A stretch of DNA of 64,000 nucleotides. It comes from Streptomyces sp. Y2F8-2. GTDB taxonomy: Bacteria; Actinomycetota; Actinomycetes; Streptomycetales; Streptomycetaceae. Made by a program: the position numbers and the translations under genes. Below, piece by piece: positions 25,332 to 33,821 of this stretch (positions within the stretch are counted from its first letter, which is position 1; each line of letters starts with the position of its first letter). The stretch lies in contig NZ_BNGS01000003.1 in assembly GCF_014905555.1 (NCBI RefSeq), forward strand, positions 558,001-622,000, read 5' to 3'. The notes beneath the pieces were generated by a model. It was not told the DNA's origin. It saw nothing but the letters and a program-made list of their open reading frames with translations, and did not search any database.

Positions 25332-26084
25332 GTGACTTTCGGTGAGCAGCCGGCGTATCTGCGTGTCGCGGGTGATCTGCGCAAGAAGATCGTCGACGGT
25401 CTGCTGCCACCGCACACCCGGCTGCCGTCCCAGGCCCGCATCCGCGAGGAGTACGGCGTCTCGGACACGGTCGCCCTGGAGGCGCGCAAGGTGCTGATGG
25501 CCGAGGGGCTGGTGGAGGGCCGCTCCGGATCGGGCACCTACGTCCGGGAGCGGCCGGATCCGCGGCGCATCGCGCGCTCCGGGTTCCGGCCGGAGAGCGG
25601 CGCGACCCCGTTCCGCCAGGAGCAGGCGGACGCCTCCGCGCGCGGGACCTGGGAATCGCACAGCGAGCAGACGGCGGCGAGCGGCGAGATCGCCGAGCGG
25701 CTCGCCATCCGGCCGGGTGACCGGGTGATGTGCACGAAGTACATGTTCCGGGACGCGGGCGAGGCGATGATGCTCTCCACGTCGTGGGAGCCGCTCGCGC
25801 TGACGGGGCGCACCCCGGTGATGCTGCCCGAGGAGGGTCCGCTCGGCGGCATGGGGGTCGTGGAGCGGATGGCGGCCATCGACGTGATCGTGGACAACGT
25901 CACGGAGGAGGTCGGCGCCCGCCCCGGCCTCGCGGAGGAACTCCTGGCCCTGGGTGGCGTCCCCGGCCATGTGGTCCTGGTCATCCAGCGGACGTTCTAC
26001 GCCTCGGGCCGCCCGGTCGAGACGGCGGACGTGGTGGTACCCGCGGACAGGTACCGGGTGGCGTACCACCTGCCGGTGAAGTAG
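25332..26084 (+). CDS. GntR-family transcriptional regulator with UTRA-type effector domain
   Basis: 250 residues from a GTG preceded by GGGAG. The winged helix-turn-helix occupies residues ~8-72 (YLRVAGDLRKKIVDGLLPP, LPSQARIREEYGVSDTVAL, GLVEGRSGSGTYV). A UTRA/HutC-type ligand domain follows (ERLAIRPGDRVMCTKYMF to the C-terminal VVPADRYRVAYHL). Such regulators are usually released from DNA by a small molecule. The domain order resembles the KorSA regulators of Streptomyces integrative elements, but no transfer genes are present. A likely operator lies upstream; the SPOR and MutT genes follow on the same strand after a 469-base gap with a terminator. Confidence 0.9.
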   Translation: MTFGEQPAYLRVAGDLRKKIVDGLLPPHTRLPSQARIREEYGVSDTVALEARKVLMAEGLVEGRSGSGTYVRERPDPRRIARSGFRPESGATPFRQEQADASARGTWESHSEQTAASGEIAERLAIRPGDRVMCTKYMFRDAGEAMMLSTSWEPLALTGRTPVMLPEEGPLGGMGVVERMAAIDVIVDNVTEEVGARPGLAEELLALGGVPGHVVLVIQRTFYASGRPVETADVVVPADRYRVAYHLPVK

Positions 26085-26116
26085 CCCGAAGCCGGTGTAG
26101 CCGGAAGCCGGTGCAG
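26085..26116 (+). repeat. Two tandem 16-base repeats after gntR
   Basis: CCCGAAGCCGGTGTAG is followed directly by CCGGAAGCCGGTGCAG, starting at the base after the gntR stop. The function is unknown. The rest of 26117-26358 is C/G-rich with no gene or clear signal. Confidence 0.5.
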
Positions 26117-26358
26117 TGGCCGAAAGGGGGCGGCGTAGGCCCGCCTCCGGGAGCACCGCCACACCCGCCTCCACGAGCCCCGGCGTCCGCCGCCGACACG
26201 CCTCGCCCCGGTCGTTGCGCCCGCCCTCCTTCAAGTCGCTTTCCCGGGCCCCCGGTTGTCGCGCCGCCCACGCTGTCCCGCCGCTGCAATCCGGTCGTTT
26301 CTCGCCGCCCCACCCCCCGGCGCTTCACGCTGCTCCGCGTGCACCAGGGGCGTGTTAG

Positions 26359-26388
26359 GGGGCGCGTGTGACGGCGCGCGCCCCCTCT
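26359..26388. terminator. Hairpin terminator between gntR and the SPOR gene
   Basis: 10-base stem AGGGGGCGCG/CGCGCCCCCT with a 10-base loop. It lies 274 bases after the gntR stop and before the promoter at 26449. Confidence 0.6.
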
Positions 26389-26448
26389 GTCATGGCTGGT
26401 TGCGTACCTCTTTGTGAAAAGTCGGATTCGCTGCGTGAAGGTAAGGCG

Positions 26449-26454
26449 TAGGCT
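26449..26454 (+). promoter_or_regulatory. Leaderless-type -10 box upstream of the small-ORF/SPOR pair
   Basis: TAGGCT followed by 7 bases and an ATG at 26462. Confidence 0.4.
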
Positions 26455-26461
26455 CGGGCAT

Positions 26462-26557
26462 ATGCGCAGTGCGGTTTCCTTGGTGGGCGGGGCGCGGCCG
26501 AAGCCGGGGACGGGACTCGGGCGGGCAGGGGCGGGAAGGAGCAGTGGGGCGCGATGA
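26462..26557 (+). CDS. Candidate 31-codon leaderless small ORF overlapping the SPOR gene
   Basis: It starts 7 bases after TAGGCT and encodes a basic, Gly/Ala-rich peptide beginning MRSAVSLVGGARPKPGTGLG. Its TGA overlaps the ATG of the SPOR gene as ATGA, the arrangement used for translational coupling. The peptide resembles nothing I know; its value may lie in coupling rather than in the product. Confidence 0.35.
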   Translation: MRSAVSLVGGARPKPGTGLGRAGAGRSSGAR

Positions 26558-26736
26558 ACGACAGCACGGTCACTCTGCCCTGGCTCGTCATACGGCAGGA
26601 CGACAACGGCAACCGCTACCGCGTGGGCAGGTACGCCACCCGCGCCGAGGCGCAGAAGATCGTGGACAGCCTCGGCGACCGCGGCCACAAACAGCTCTAC
26701 TGGGTCGAGCGCATCGGACAGAACGCAGGCACGTGA
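26554..26736 (+). CDS. SPOR-domain-like 60-residue protein
   Basis: 60 residues, probably cytoplasmic, with no signal peptide. The sequence [20 protein letters not shown], then [19 protein letters not shown] and YWVERI, has the beta-alpha-beta-beta pattern and aligned Arg/Ala-Glu-Ala residues of a minimal SPOR-like domain. Small proteins of this type recur in Streptomyces genomes. True SPOR domains bind denuded peptidoglycan, but without a secretion signal this one more likely has another role. AAGGAG lies upstream at a long spacing; an overlapping upstream small ORF may supply translational coupling. The MutT gene follows. Confidence 0.7.
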   Translation: MNDSTVTLPWLVIRQDDNGNRYRVGRYATRAEAQKIVDSLGDRGHKQLYWVERIGQNAGT

Positions 26737-26778
26737 GCCGCGCCGGTCACGCGTGGGTGACCCGTCGCGCGGCTCCCG

Positions 26779-26784
26779 TAGGCT
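26779..26784 (+). promoter_or_regulatory. Leaderless-type -10 box of the MutT gene
   Basis: TAGGCT, 7 bases, then the ATG at 26792. Confidence 0.45.
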
Positions 26785-26791
26785 CCGGCGC

Positions 26792-27208
26792 ATGACGCAA
26801 CCGATCGTGGTGGTCGGCGCCGCCGTGCTGGACGGCGGCCGCCTCCTGGCCGCCCGCCGCAGCGCACCCCCGGAACTCGCCGGCCGCTGGGAGCTGCCCG
26901 GCGGCAAGGTCGAACCCGGAGAGACCCCCGAGCAGGCCCTCGTGCGCGAGCTGAGCGAGGAACTCGGCGTCACGGCGGAGCCCGTCGCATGCGTCCCGGG
27001 GGAGTGGCCCCTCAAGCCCGGGTACGTCCTGCGCGTGTGGACCGCCCGCCTCGTCGCCGGCACCCCCGAGCCCCTCCAGGACCACGACGAGCTGCGCTGG
27101 CTGACCCCCGAGCAGGTCTGGGACGTCGACTGGCTCGATCAGGACGTCGCGGCGGTCGAAGCGGTACGGGCCGCGTGGCAGCCGCTCCCGCACCACGGCG
27201 CCTCATAG
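26792..27208 (+). CDS. MutT-type Nudix (deoxy)nucleoside triphosphate pyrophosphohydrolase
   Basis: 138 residues. The Nudix box spans residues 38-60, from GGKVEPGE to the metal-binding RELSEELGV, with all consensus acidic residues present. The N-terminal [19 protein letters not shown] and the C-terminal [18 protein letters not shown] fit the MutT/8-oxo-dGTP diphosphatase subgroup that sanitises the nucleotide pool. The frame continues upstream to 26753, but the leaderless box at 26779-26784 supports the ATG at 26792. GntR plus Nudix neighbours recall the korSA/pif pair of pSAM2; this is a resemblance only. Confidence 0.9.
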   Translation: MTQPIVVVGAAVLDGGRLLAARRSAPPELAGRWELPGGKVEPGETPEQALVRELSEELGVTAEPVACVPGEWPLKPGYVLRVWTARLVAGTPEPLQDHDELRWLTPEQVWDVDWLDQDVAAVEAVRAAWQPLPHHGAS

Positions 27209-27525
27209 AGCCTCGAACTCTCGCCCCGCCGAGCGGGTCACGGCGGTTGGACGACCGTGCCCCAGCCGTGTGAACTCGGGCTCCTGTGCATGGATTCGGT
27301 AAAGCCTGTGCCCGCCTTGTGAGCGGCCCCCGTCGCCGCGCAGGCCGGAATCCCACGGTCCCCACCTGCGGAAAAGCCGCAAGTCGCGCCCCGGAGCGGG
27401 GGCGTCACGGTCTCTCGGCCGCTGGTGGTGATGGGACTGGTGTTGCACCAGGGGCTGGCGCCCCATACGCCGTTCGTGCCACAGTGCGCCCCAGTGCGCG
27501 GTAAGGCGCCATTGATATCGGGTAT
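27209..27525. other. 317-base gap between mutT and the ATP-binding protein gene
   Basis: No gene seen. A weak GC hairpin (CGCCCCG-GAG-CGGGGGCG, about 27387-27404) may end mutT transcription. The last 30 bases (TTGATATCGGGTAT) are AT-richer and probably carry the next promoter. Confidence 0.4.
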
Positions 27526-27984
27526 GTGCCCATTAACCCCACGAAACCGGACATGGGTGGGCTTCTGGCCTGGGAAGTGATCGGCGTGCTCGACACCCAA
27601 GGCGAAAGCGCCGAGTGGACGTTCTCCGCGGACCCCGGTGCGGTACGCACCGCCCGCGCCGTAGTCCGGGGCCAGCTGCGCACCTGGGGTCTCGACGAGC
27701 TCGGCGATGTCGCCGCGCTGCTGGTCAGCGAGCTGGTCACCAACTCGATGCGGCACGCCACGGGCCCCATCGGCGTCCGTCTCGTCCGAGCCGCGGGCCC
27801 CGTGACCACCCTGCTCGTCGAGGTCTCCGACCCGCTCCCCGACCTGCCCCGCGAGCGCAAGGCCCGTTCCGACGAGGAGGACGGCCGCGGTCTGCAGCTG
27901 GTCGCCCACTCCTCGCGCCGCTGGGGCACCCGGCCCGCGGACACCGGAAAGACGGTCTGGTTCGAGCTCGCGGTTCCCTGCTGA
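27526..27984 (+). CDS. Stand-alone RsbW-like ATP-binding protein (HATPase_c)
   Basis: 152 residues forming a single GHKL ATPase domain: the helix FSADPGAVRTARAVVRGQL, N-box LLVSELVTNSMRH, G1-like LVEVSDPLPD and G2 DGRGLQLVAHSSRRWGT. The G1 motif reads SDPLPD, not DxGxG, common in the Streptomyces branch of this family. Relatives are anti-sigma factors/serine kinases or bind SpoIIE-type partners. It is the same module that ends the three large phosphatases of this region, and lies 276 bases upstream of one of them. The GTG start has no clear ribosome-binding site. Confidence 0.9.
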   Translation: MPINPTKPDMGGLLAWEVIGVLDTQGESAEWTFSADPGAVRTARAVVRGQLRTWGLDELGDVAALLVSELVTNSMRHATGPIGVRLVRAAGPVTTLLVEVSDPLPDLPRERKARSDEEDGRGLQLVAHSSRRWGTRPADTGKTVWFELAVPC

Positions 27985-28260
27985 CCGCGCTCATCCGGTG
28001 CACGGCAGTGCGTCACCGGCGCGGCCGGCGGGGCGCGCACCGACCGATCGGATCGAGCCAGGAGCGCGGGCGGCGTTCTTTGGTTCGAGCGGGCGCCACC
28101 TGGTTAGAAGACTGGGAGTATTGCCCGGCCGGTCCAAAAACCATCGGGATCGTGCTGTGATCGTGAACACCGTGTTGTGCGGCACCGTAGTGCTGGATAC
28201 TGCGGGCAGCCGCCCCCGGTGACCGGTGCCGGACGCGGTGAGCTGGAGGGGACGGTTCGC

Positions 28261-30870
28261 GTGAGCGAGATACCAGCGAAGGCCACGGAGTCCGAGGACC
28301 CGTCGGACGGCGCGAGGGGCGGGGCCGCGGTCGATGCCGCCGCGGCCGTCGAACCGCGCGACCCGGCGGGCGGTCCCCTGTGGCAGAGCAGTCCCCCCGG
28401 CTCCATCTACGACTACATCAAGGTCGCCTCGTTCTCCCTCGGCCCCGACGGGCTCGTCGACCAGTGGAGCCTGCGCGCCGAGCATCTCTTCGGCATCCCC
28501 GCCGAGCGGGCCGTGGGCATGGACCCCATCGAGGCGTTCGTCGCCCCGGACCTGCGCGAGCGCGGCCAGCGCAAGATGGCCGAGATCCTGGACGGCCGCG
28601 AGTGGACCGGCGTCATCCCCTTCCGGCTGCCCGGCGCGGAGCGGACCGAGGGGCTCGCCGAGGTCTACGTGATGCCCACCACGACCGAGGACGGCGAACA
28701 GGGCGCGGTGTGCATCATCGTCGACGCCCGCACCCTCCGCAGCATCGAGACCGATCTCGCCGCCTCGCAGGCGATATTCGGCCAATCTCCCTTCGGCTTC
28801 CTGCTGATCGACTCCGACCTGCGGGTACGCCGCGCCAACGAGCGGTTCGCCTCCACGTTCGGCGGCACGCCCGCGGACCACCGCGGCCGCACCGTCCACG
28901 ACTACGTGCAGTCCCCGGAGGCCGAGCGCATCACCGCCACGCTGCGGCGCGTCCTGGAGACCGGCCAGTCCATCACGGACATGCACATCACGGGGTTCGT
29001 CCCCGACTCCGACGAACGCAAGCACTGGTCCGTCAACCTCTACCGCGTGCACAGCGGCAGCGGCCGGCCCATCGGGATCGCCTGGCTCGGAACCGACATC
29101 ACCGCGCGGCGCGCCGCCGCCCGCGAGGCCGCCGCAGCCCGCCGCAACCTCGCCCTGCTGAACGAGGCCGGCGCCCGCATCGGCAACTCCCTCGACCTGG
29201 AGACCACCGCCCGCGAACTCCTCGACGTGGTCGTGCCCGGCTTCTGCGACCTCGCCACCGTCGACCTCTACCAGGGCCTCCTGGCCGGCGACGAGACACC
29301 GCCGGGCCTGCCCGACGGCAGCGCCGAGCTGCGCCGGGTCGCGTTCGCCAGCGCCGTCTCGGACGCGCCCCTGGCCGGCGGGCCCGCGCCCGTCGAGGTC
29401 GGCGCGGTGCACCACTTCTCCTTCAACTCCGCCTTCGCCGACGCCCTGCGCACCGCGCGCCCCCGGCACATCTCCGCCGAGGACGGCGGCCTCATCCAGT
29501 CCACCCTCGCGGTCCCGATGGTCGCGCACGACACCGTGGTCGGCCTCGCGCAGTTCTCCCGCACGAAGGGCAGCGAGCCGTTCGGGGAACGCGACCGCGC
29601 GCTCGCCGTGGAGCTCGCCGCGCGCGCCGCGGTCTGCATCGACAACGCGCGCCTGTACCGCCGCGAGCACGAGCGGGCGCTGATCCTGCAGCGGTCCCTG
29701 CTCCCGCCGGGCGACCCGGAGGCCTCCGGCCTGGACATCGCCTGCCGGTATCTGCCGGGCAACGCGGCGACCGGGCGGCCGAGCGAGGTCGGCGGCGACT
29801 GGTTCGACGTCATCGAACTCCCCGGCCATCGCACCGCGTTGGTGGTCGGCGACGTCATGGGCCGGGGCCTGCGCGCCGCCGTCGCCATGGGCGAACTCCG
29901 CACCGCCGTCCGCACCCTGGCCCAGCTCGACCTCGAACCGGCCGAAGTCCTCGCGCAACTGGACGAGATCGCGCGCGGCCTGGGCGCGCCCGGAGGCGTC
30001 CAGCAGGCCACCCGTGCCGCCCGCCGGCCCCGCGAGGCCGACCTGTCCGAGGTCTACCTCGCGACCTGTGTGTACGCGGTCTACGACTCGGTGACGCGGC
30101 GCTGCACCTTCGCCAACGCGGGCCATCTCCCGCCGGTGCTCGTCGAGCCGGGCGAGTCCGCGCTGATGCTGGACGTGCCGCCCGGGATGCCGCTCGGTGT
30201 GGGCGGCGAGCCGTTCGAGGAGGTCGAGGTCGAACTCCCGGAGGGCGCGCTGCTGGCGCTCTACACGGACGGCCTGGTGGAGTCCCGCGACCACCCCCTG
30301 GACGAGGGTCTGCAGGCGTTCGTCGGCGCCCTCACCGACCCCTCCCAGCCACTGGAGGACGTCTGCGACCACGTCCTCAACACCCTGAACACCCATCACG
30401 GCGAGGACGACATCGCGTTGCTGATGGCACGTGTACAGGGACTGCCGGCCGACTCCGTCGGCGACTGGACCCTCCCCCGCGAGCCACGCAGCGTGGGCCG
30501 GGCCCGGGAGTACGCGCGCGGACAGCTGCTCAGCTGGGACCTCGAACCGCTGGTCGACACCACCGAACTCCTCGTCAGCGAGCTGGTCACCAACGCGTTG
30601 CGCTACGGCGAGGGCGAGATCAGGCTCCGGCTGCTGCTCGACCGGACGCTGGTGTGCGAGGTGTGGGACGCGGGCCTGGTCCAGCCGCGCCGCCGCCGCG
30701 CCCGGGACACCGACGAGGGCGGCCGCGGGCTGCAACTGGTCGGCATGCTCTCCGCGGCCTGGGGTTCGCGCCGTACGCCGCGCGGCAAGACGGTGTGGTT
30801 CGAACTCCCGCTGCCGGGCGGCGAGGGCGGCGTCACGGACCCGGCGGAGGCGTTGCTGAGTCTGTTCTAG
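28261..30870 (+). CDS. Soluble PAS-PAS-GAF SpoIIE/PP2C phosphatase with RsbW-like ATPase
   Basis: 869 residues from a GTG with GGAGGGG at good spacing. PAS domains lie at ~47-160 and ~167-280 (second: SPFGFLLIDSDLRVRRANERF, with WLGTDITARR at its end). GAF is at ~297-463, SpoIIE/PP2C at ~474-723 and HATPase_c at ~734-850. Catalytic motifs are canonical: GGDWFDVIELPG, GDVMGRGLRAAVAMG, FANAGHLPPVLV, YTDGLVESRDHPL and EDDIALLMARV. The ATPase N-box is ELVTNALRYGEG. No membrane segment, so it should read a cytoplasmic signal. Its last 38 bases overlap the 3' end of the opposite-strand TPM-related gene. Confidence 0.93.
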   Translation: MSEIPAKATESEDPSDGARGGAAVDAAAAVEPRDPAGGPLWQSSPPGSIYDYIKVASFSLGPDGLVDQWSLRAEHLFGIPAERAVGMDPIEAFVAPDLRERGQRKMAEILDGREWTGVIPFRLPGAERTEGLAEVYVMPTTTEDGEQGAVCIIVDARTLRSIETDLAASQAIFGQSPFGFLLIDSDLRVRRANERFASTFGGTPADHRGRTVHDYVQSPEAERITATLRRVLETGQSITDMHITGFVPDSDERKHWSVNLYRVHSGSGRPIGIAWLGTDITARRAAAREAAAARRNLALLNEAGARIGNSLDLETTARELLDVVVPGFCDLATVDLYQGLLAGDETPPGLPDGSAELRRVAFASAVSDAPLAGGPAPVEVGAVHHFSFNSAFADALRTARPRHISAEDGGLIQSTLAVPMVAHDTVVGLAQFSRTKGSEPFGERDRALAVELAARAAVCIDNARLYRREHERALILQRSLLPPGDPEASGLDIACRYLPGNAATGRPSEVGGDWFDVIELPGHRTALVVGDVMGRGLRAAVAMGELRTAVRTLAQLDLEPAEVLAQLDEIARGLGAPGGVQQATRAARRPREADLSEVYLATCVYAVYDSVTRRCTFANAGHLPPVLVEPGESALMLDVPPGMPLGVGGEPFEEVEVELPEGALLALYTDGLVESRDHPLDEGLQAFVGALTDPSQPLEDVCDHVLNTLNTHHGEDDIALLMARVQGLPADSVGDWTLPREPRSVGRAREYARGQLLSWDLEPLVDTTELLVSELVTNALRYGEGEIRLRLLLDRTLVCEVWDAGLVQPRRRRARDTDEGGRGLQLVGMLSAAWGSRRTPRGKTVWFELPLPGGEGGVTDPAEALLSLF

Positions 30871-32404
30871 GCACCGGGTCCGCGTTCGCCGGCCGGAACA
30901 GCTCGCCGCCGTCCCTGCGCCCCCGGGTGGCCGGCCCGCCGAAGCTCGCGGGCCCGCCGCGGCCGCCCGGGCGGTGCCGCGCCTCCAGCACGATGCCGCC
31001 GAGCACGGCGCCGCCCGTCCAGAGACCCTCGCCGTACGGCGTCCCGTACGCCCGTACGTCCCGCTCCGCGAGCCGGCTGGCCTCCCGGGCGAGTGCGTCG
31101 GCCTCACGGGCGTCGGCGAGGGCGTCGACCGGCGCGGGGACGGGCGGCACAGCGGTGTTCACCGCGCCGCGCAGCCGCCGCTCGGCCTCGGCGAGCCGCG
31201 TCCGCGCCTCCCAGCCGACGGCGCCGCGGTGCGTGGTCACATGGTCGGCGGCCGCCCCGACGGCACTGCGGGCGACGAGCACGGCCCGCTCGAGCCGCCC
31301 CAGCGCGCCGGAACCCCGTGCCACCCGGTGCAGGGCCCGGTCCAGCCCCACGGCCGCCTGCTCGATGCGCCGCAGCGCGCCCACGGGGTCGTAGGGCCCC
31401 TCCCCGTTCCTCTCCTCGCGCACCCGCGCCACCACCGACTGCCCGTGGGCGATCGCCCGGGCGGTGTCCGTGCCCAGGAGCCCGCGGGCCTCCGCGAGGT
31501 CGGCCTCCATGTCGGTCAGGGCCGTGGGCAGGCGGTCCGCCGCCGCCGTCAGGTCCGCGGCGAGCCGGACCACACCGTCCACGAGGACCGTCGCCTGCTC
31601 GGTCGCGGCCTCGGCGGCGCGCAGCAGGGCCACCGCGTCGTCCGTCGCGCCGTCCCGCATCGCCTGCCGCGCCCGGTGCAGGACGGTCGTGGCGAAGAGC
31701 ATCCGGTCCTGCGCCTGGTCGCCGTGGCCGGCCACCGGCAGACAGGCCGACAGGGCGTACCGCGCGCGTATCCGGACGAGTGCGCGGTCCGCCTCCGGGG
31801 CCCGTGCCGTCACCTCCCGCAGCCGTGCGCCGGCACGCTCCAACGCCTCGCCCGCGGTCCGCTCCAGCGCTCGGATCCGGTCCAACTCGGGCGCCTGAGC
31901 GTCCAGCCGCCGCCCGGCCGCCTCGCACCGCTCGACGATCTCCTCCAGCAGCCCTCGCGCCTGCCCCTCCCCGTCGTCGAACCGCTGCCGCAGCCGGAAC
32001 GCCTGTGCCACCTCCACCGCGGCGAACTCCACCGCCTCGGCGCACTCCCGTACCGCCTCGTCCCCGAACGCCTCCGCCGCGCGGCCCAGTTCCTCCCGGC
32101 TGGTGCGCACACAGTCGTCCGTCTCGACGAGCAACCGCCGGGCCCGCCGGTCGAGTTCGTCCAGCGGTACGACGGTGGGCAGCATCCCGCCGGGTGTCGT
32201 ACGGGTCGCCGCGCGCAGCCTGCGCCGCACCGACGCGTACGCCGCCACGGCGACGGCGGCGAGCGCGGCGACCAGCGGCAGCACGAGATCCCCGGTGGAG
32301 GTGTGGTGCGGTACCAGCACCACGGCGAACACGACAGGCACCCTCCGCACGGCTCGGAACACGGCGGCCGGGCGCGGCCGGCGTCGACGGTGGGGCGGCG
32401 TCAC
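30833..32404 (-). CDS. TPM-family relative lacking the N-terminal TPM domain
   Basis: 523 residues. After a short basic N-terminus comes one membrane helix (LVLPLVAALAAVAVAAYASVR), then a long Ala/Arg/Glu-rich helical region with coiled-coil character and a Gly-rich tail (RPGGRGGPASFGGPATRGRR). From memory, Streptomyces TPM-domain proteins have a signal peptide and extracytoplasmic TPM domain, then exactly this helix, RTTPGG, RRLLVETDD and THRGAVGWEARTRLAEAERR body and a SFGGG-TRGR tail. Here the TPM part is missing, and the GTG start lies 7 bases after TACGCT, so the short form looks intended. Function unknown; an envelope-associated scaffold is plausible. Confidence 0.7.
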   Translation of the reverse strand: MTPPHRRRRPRPAAVFRAVRRVPVVFAVVLVPHHTSTGDLVLPLVAALAAVAVAAYASVRRRLRAATRTTPGGMLPTVVPLDELDRRARRLLVETDDCVRTSREELGRAAEAFGDEAVRECAEAVEFAAVEVAQAFRLRQRFDDGEGQARGLLEEIVERCEAAGRRLDAQAPELDRIRALERTAGEALERAGARLREVTARAPEADRALVRIRARYALSACLPVAGHGDQAQDRMLFATTVLHRARQAMRDGATDDAVALLRAAEAATEQATVLVDGVVRLAADLTAAADRLPTALTDMEADLAEARGLLGTDTARAIAHGQSVVARVREERNGEGPYDPVGALRRIEQAAVGLDRALHRVARGSGALGRLERAVLVARSAVGAAADHVTTHRGAVGWEARTRLAEAERRLRGAVNTAVPPVPAPVDALADAREADALAREASRLAERDVRAYGTPYGEGLWTGGAVLGGIVLEARHRPGGRGGPASFGGPATRGRRDGGELFRPANADPVPRTDSATPPPGP

Positions 32405-32411
32405 ATTTCGG

Positions 32412-32417
32412 AGCGTA
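32412..32417 (-). promoter_or_regulatory. Leaderless-type -10 box of the TPM-related gene
   Basis: TACGCT on the minus strand, 7 bases before the GTG at 32404. It supports a native start without a TPM domain. Confidence 0.45.
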
Positions 32418-32535
32418 TGGCTGAATACGCGGCACCGCGACCGGGGTGCGGCGCCTGATGTACGGGGGACGGATCTGGTCCTTCCCAGCTGTTGGTGCCA
32501 TGATCAGGCCAACGAACCGCCGGGGGGGGGGCTTG

Positions 32536-32835
32536 ATGCTGCACATCACCTCACTGATCGCCGTGTATGTGGTTGTGGCGCTCTACGCCGTCGCGGGCGT
32601 CCTGGTCCTCACGACCGGCCGGGTCGCACCGTGGTGGCGGGGCGACGTCCTGAGGCCGCGCAGGTGGGGCTCAGGGGCGCTGCTCTTCGCCGCGGGCATG
32701 GGGCTGTGCAGGTACGGCTCCGCGGTGCGTGGCCTCACCGCCGTCGACGTCGTCTTCACCGTCGGCCTGGCCCTGATGGTGTCCGGCGCGTTGCTGCAGT
32801 TCCGCGCCCAGCACGTCGGCCGCACGCCCGCATGA
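32536..32835 (+). CDS. Small membrane protein, paralogue of the gene at 33818
   Basis: 99 residues with three hydrophobic segments (SLIAVYVVVALYAVAGVLVL, LLFAAGMGLCRYG, VVFTVGLALMVSGALLQF). A run of G upstream of the ATG provides ribosome binding. The middle section, WWRGDVLRPRRWGSGALLF, matches WGGRRIMRPELWGHGTLVS in the second small protein of the operon, and both end in GRTP. Its stop overlaps the start of the kinase-like gene (ATGA). I do not recognise a named family. Being encoded on both sides of one kinase suggests a membrane complex (inference). Confidence 0.75.
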   Translation: MLHITSLIAVYVVVALYAVAGVLVLTTGRVAPWWRGDVLRPRRWGSGALLFAAGMGLCRYGSAVRGLTAVDVVFTVGLALMVSGALLQFRAQHVGRTPA

Positions 32836-33821
32836 CGGCCGGCCGGACACCGCTCGGCCGCGACGCCCTCGCCCCCCTGGCCCGCGCCGCACTCGGCCCC
32901 ACCCGCCGCCTGGACACCGTCACCCGGCTGCGCGGCGGCTCGAAGAAGGGCGTCTACCGCCTCACCCTCGACGACGCCTCCACCGCGATCGCCTACGTCT
33001 GGTCACCCGACGAGGACTACTGGGACGCTCCGCCCGCCGACCCCCGCGACCCCTTCTCGCACGCCTCCGGCCTCGACCTGTTCACGGCGTCGCACGACCG
33101 TCTCACGGCCCTCGGCATCCGCACCCCGAGCCTGCTGTTCGCCGACCCCACCCACACGCACCTGCCCGCGGACGCCGCGATCGTCGAGGACCTCCCCGGC
33201 GGCACCCTGGAGGAGTTGCTGCGCCGCGACCCCCACGCGGCGACCGGCCCGCTGAAGGACCTCGCCGCCGCTCTGACCGCGATGCGCGCCCACACCGCCC
33301 CCCGCTTCGGCAAGGTCGCCCTCGTCGACGGCGGGGGATCCGCGCACGGCACCTCCTGCGAAGCCGTCGTACGGGACCGCGCACTGCGGGACACCGAGGA
33401 GGCCGCGGCCCGCGAGCCCCGTGTCGCGGCCGTGCACGACCGGCTCGACCACCGCCTGCACGAGCTCTTCGCGGCGGTGCGCCCCCGCGCCCGCCACACT
33501 GTCGTCCACGGCGAACTGGGCCCCGACCACGTCCTGCTGGACGCGGACGGCCGTCCGGCACTGATCGACATCGAAGGACTGATGTACTTCGACGCCGAGT
33601 GGGAGCACGCCTTCCTCCAGCTCCGCTTCGGCCCCCACTACGAGCTCCTGCGCACCGACGACCTCGACGAGGACCGGCTGCGCCTGTACCGCCTCGCCCT
33701 GCACCTGTCCCTGGTGGCGGGTCCCCTGCGGCTCCTCGACGGCGACTACCCGGACCCGGGGCCGATGCGGGGCATCGCGGAACACAACCTCGAGCACGCA
33801 CTGGAGTTCGTACGACGATGA
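32832..33821 (+). CDS. APH-fold phosphotransferase (aminoglycoside/choline kinase-like)
   Basis: 329 residues. The N-lobe has TRLRGGSKKGVYRLTLDD (phosphate loop) and AIAYVWSPDEDYWDA. The catalytic loop is TVVHGELGPDHVLLDADG near residues 222-240, with His and Asp as in APH kinases. The metal motif is LIDIEGLMYFDAEWE. These are the features of small-molecule kinases of the APH family (aminoglycoside, homoserine, choline, macrolide, fructosamine); nothing shows resistance activity. It overlaps both neighbours by ATGA, so the three genes form one translationally coupled operon with two related small membrane proteins. Confidence 0.87.
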   Translation: MTAGRTPLGRDALAPLARAALGPTRRLDTVTRLRGGSKKGVYRLTLDDASTAIAYVWSPDEDYWDAPPADPRDPFSHASGLDLFTASHDRLTALGIRTPSLLFADPTHTHLPADAAIVEDLPGGTLEELLRRDPHAATGPLKDLAAALTAMRAHTAPRFGKVALVDGGGSAHGTSCEAVVRDRALRDTEEAAAREPRVAAVHDRLDHRLHELFAAVRPRARHTVVHGELGPDHVLLDADGRPALIDIEGLMYFDAEWEHAFLQLRFGPHYELLRTDDLDEDRLRLYRLALHLSLVAGPLRLLDGDYPDPGPMRGIAEHNLEHALEFVRR

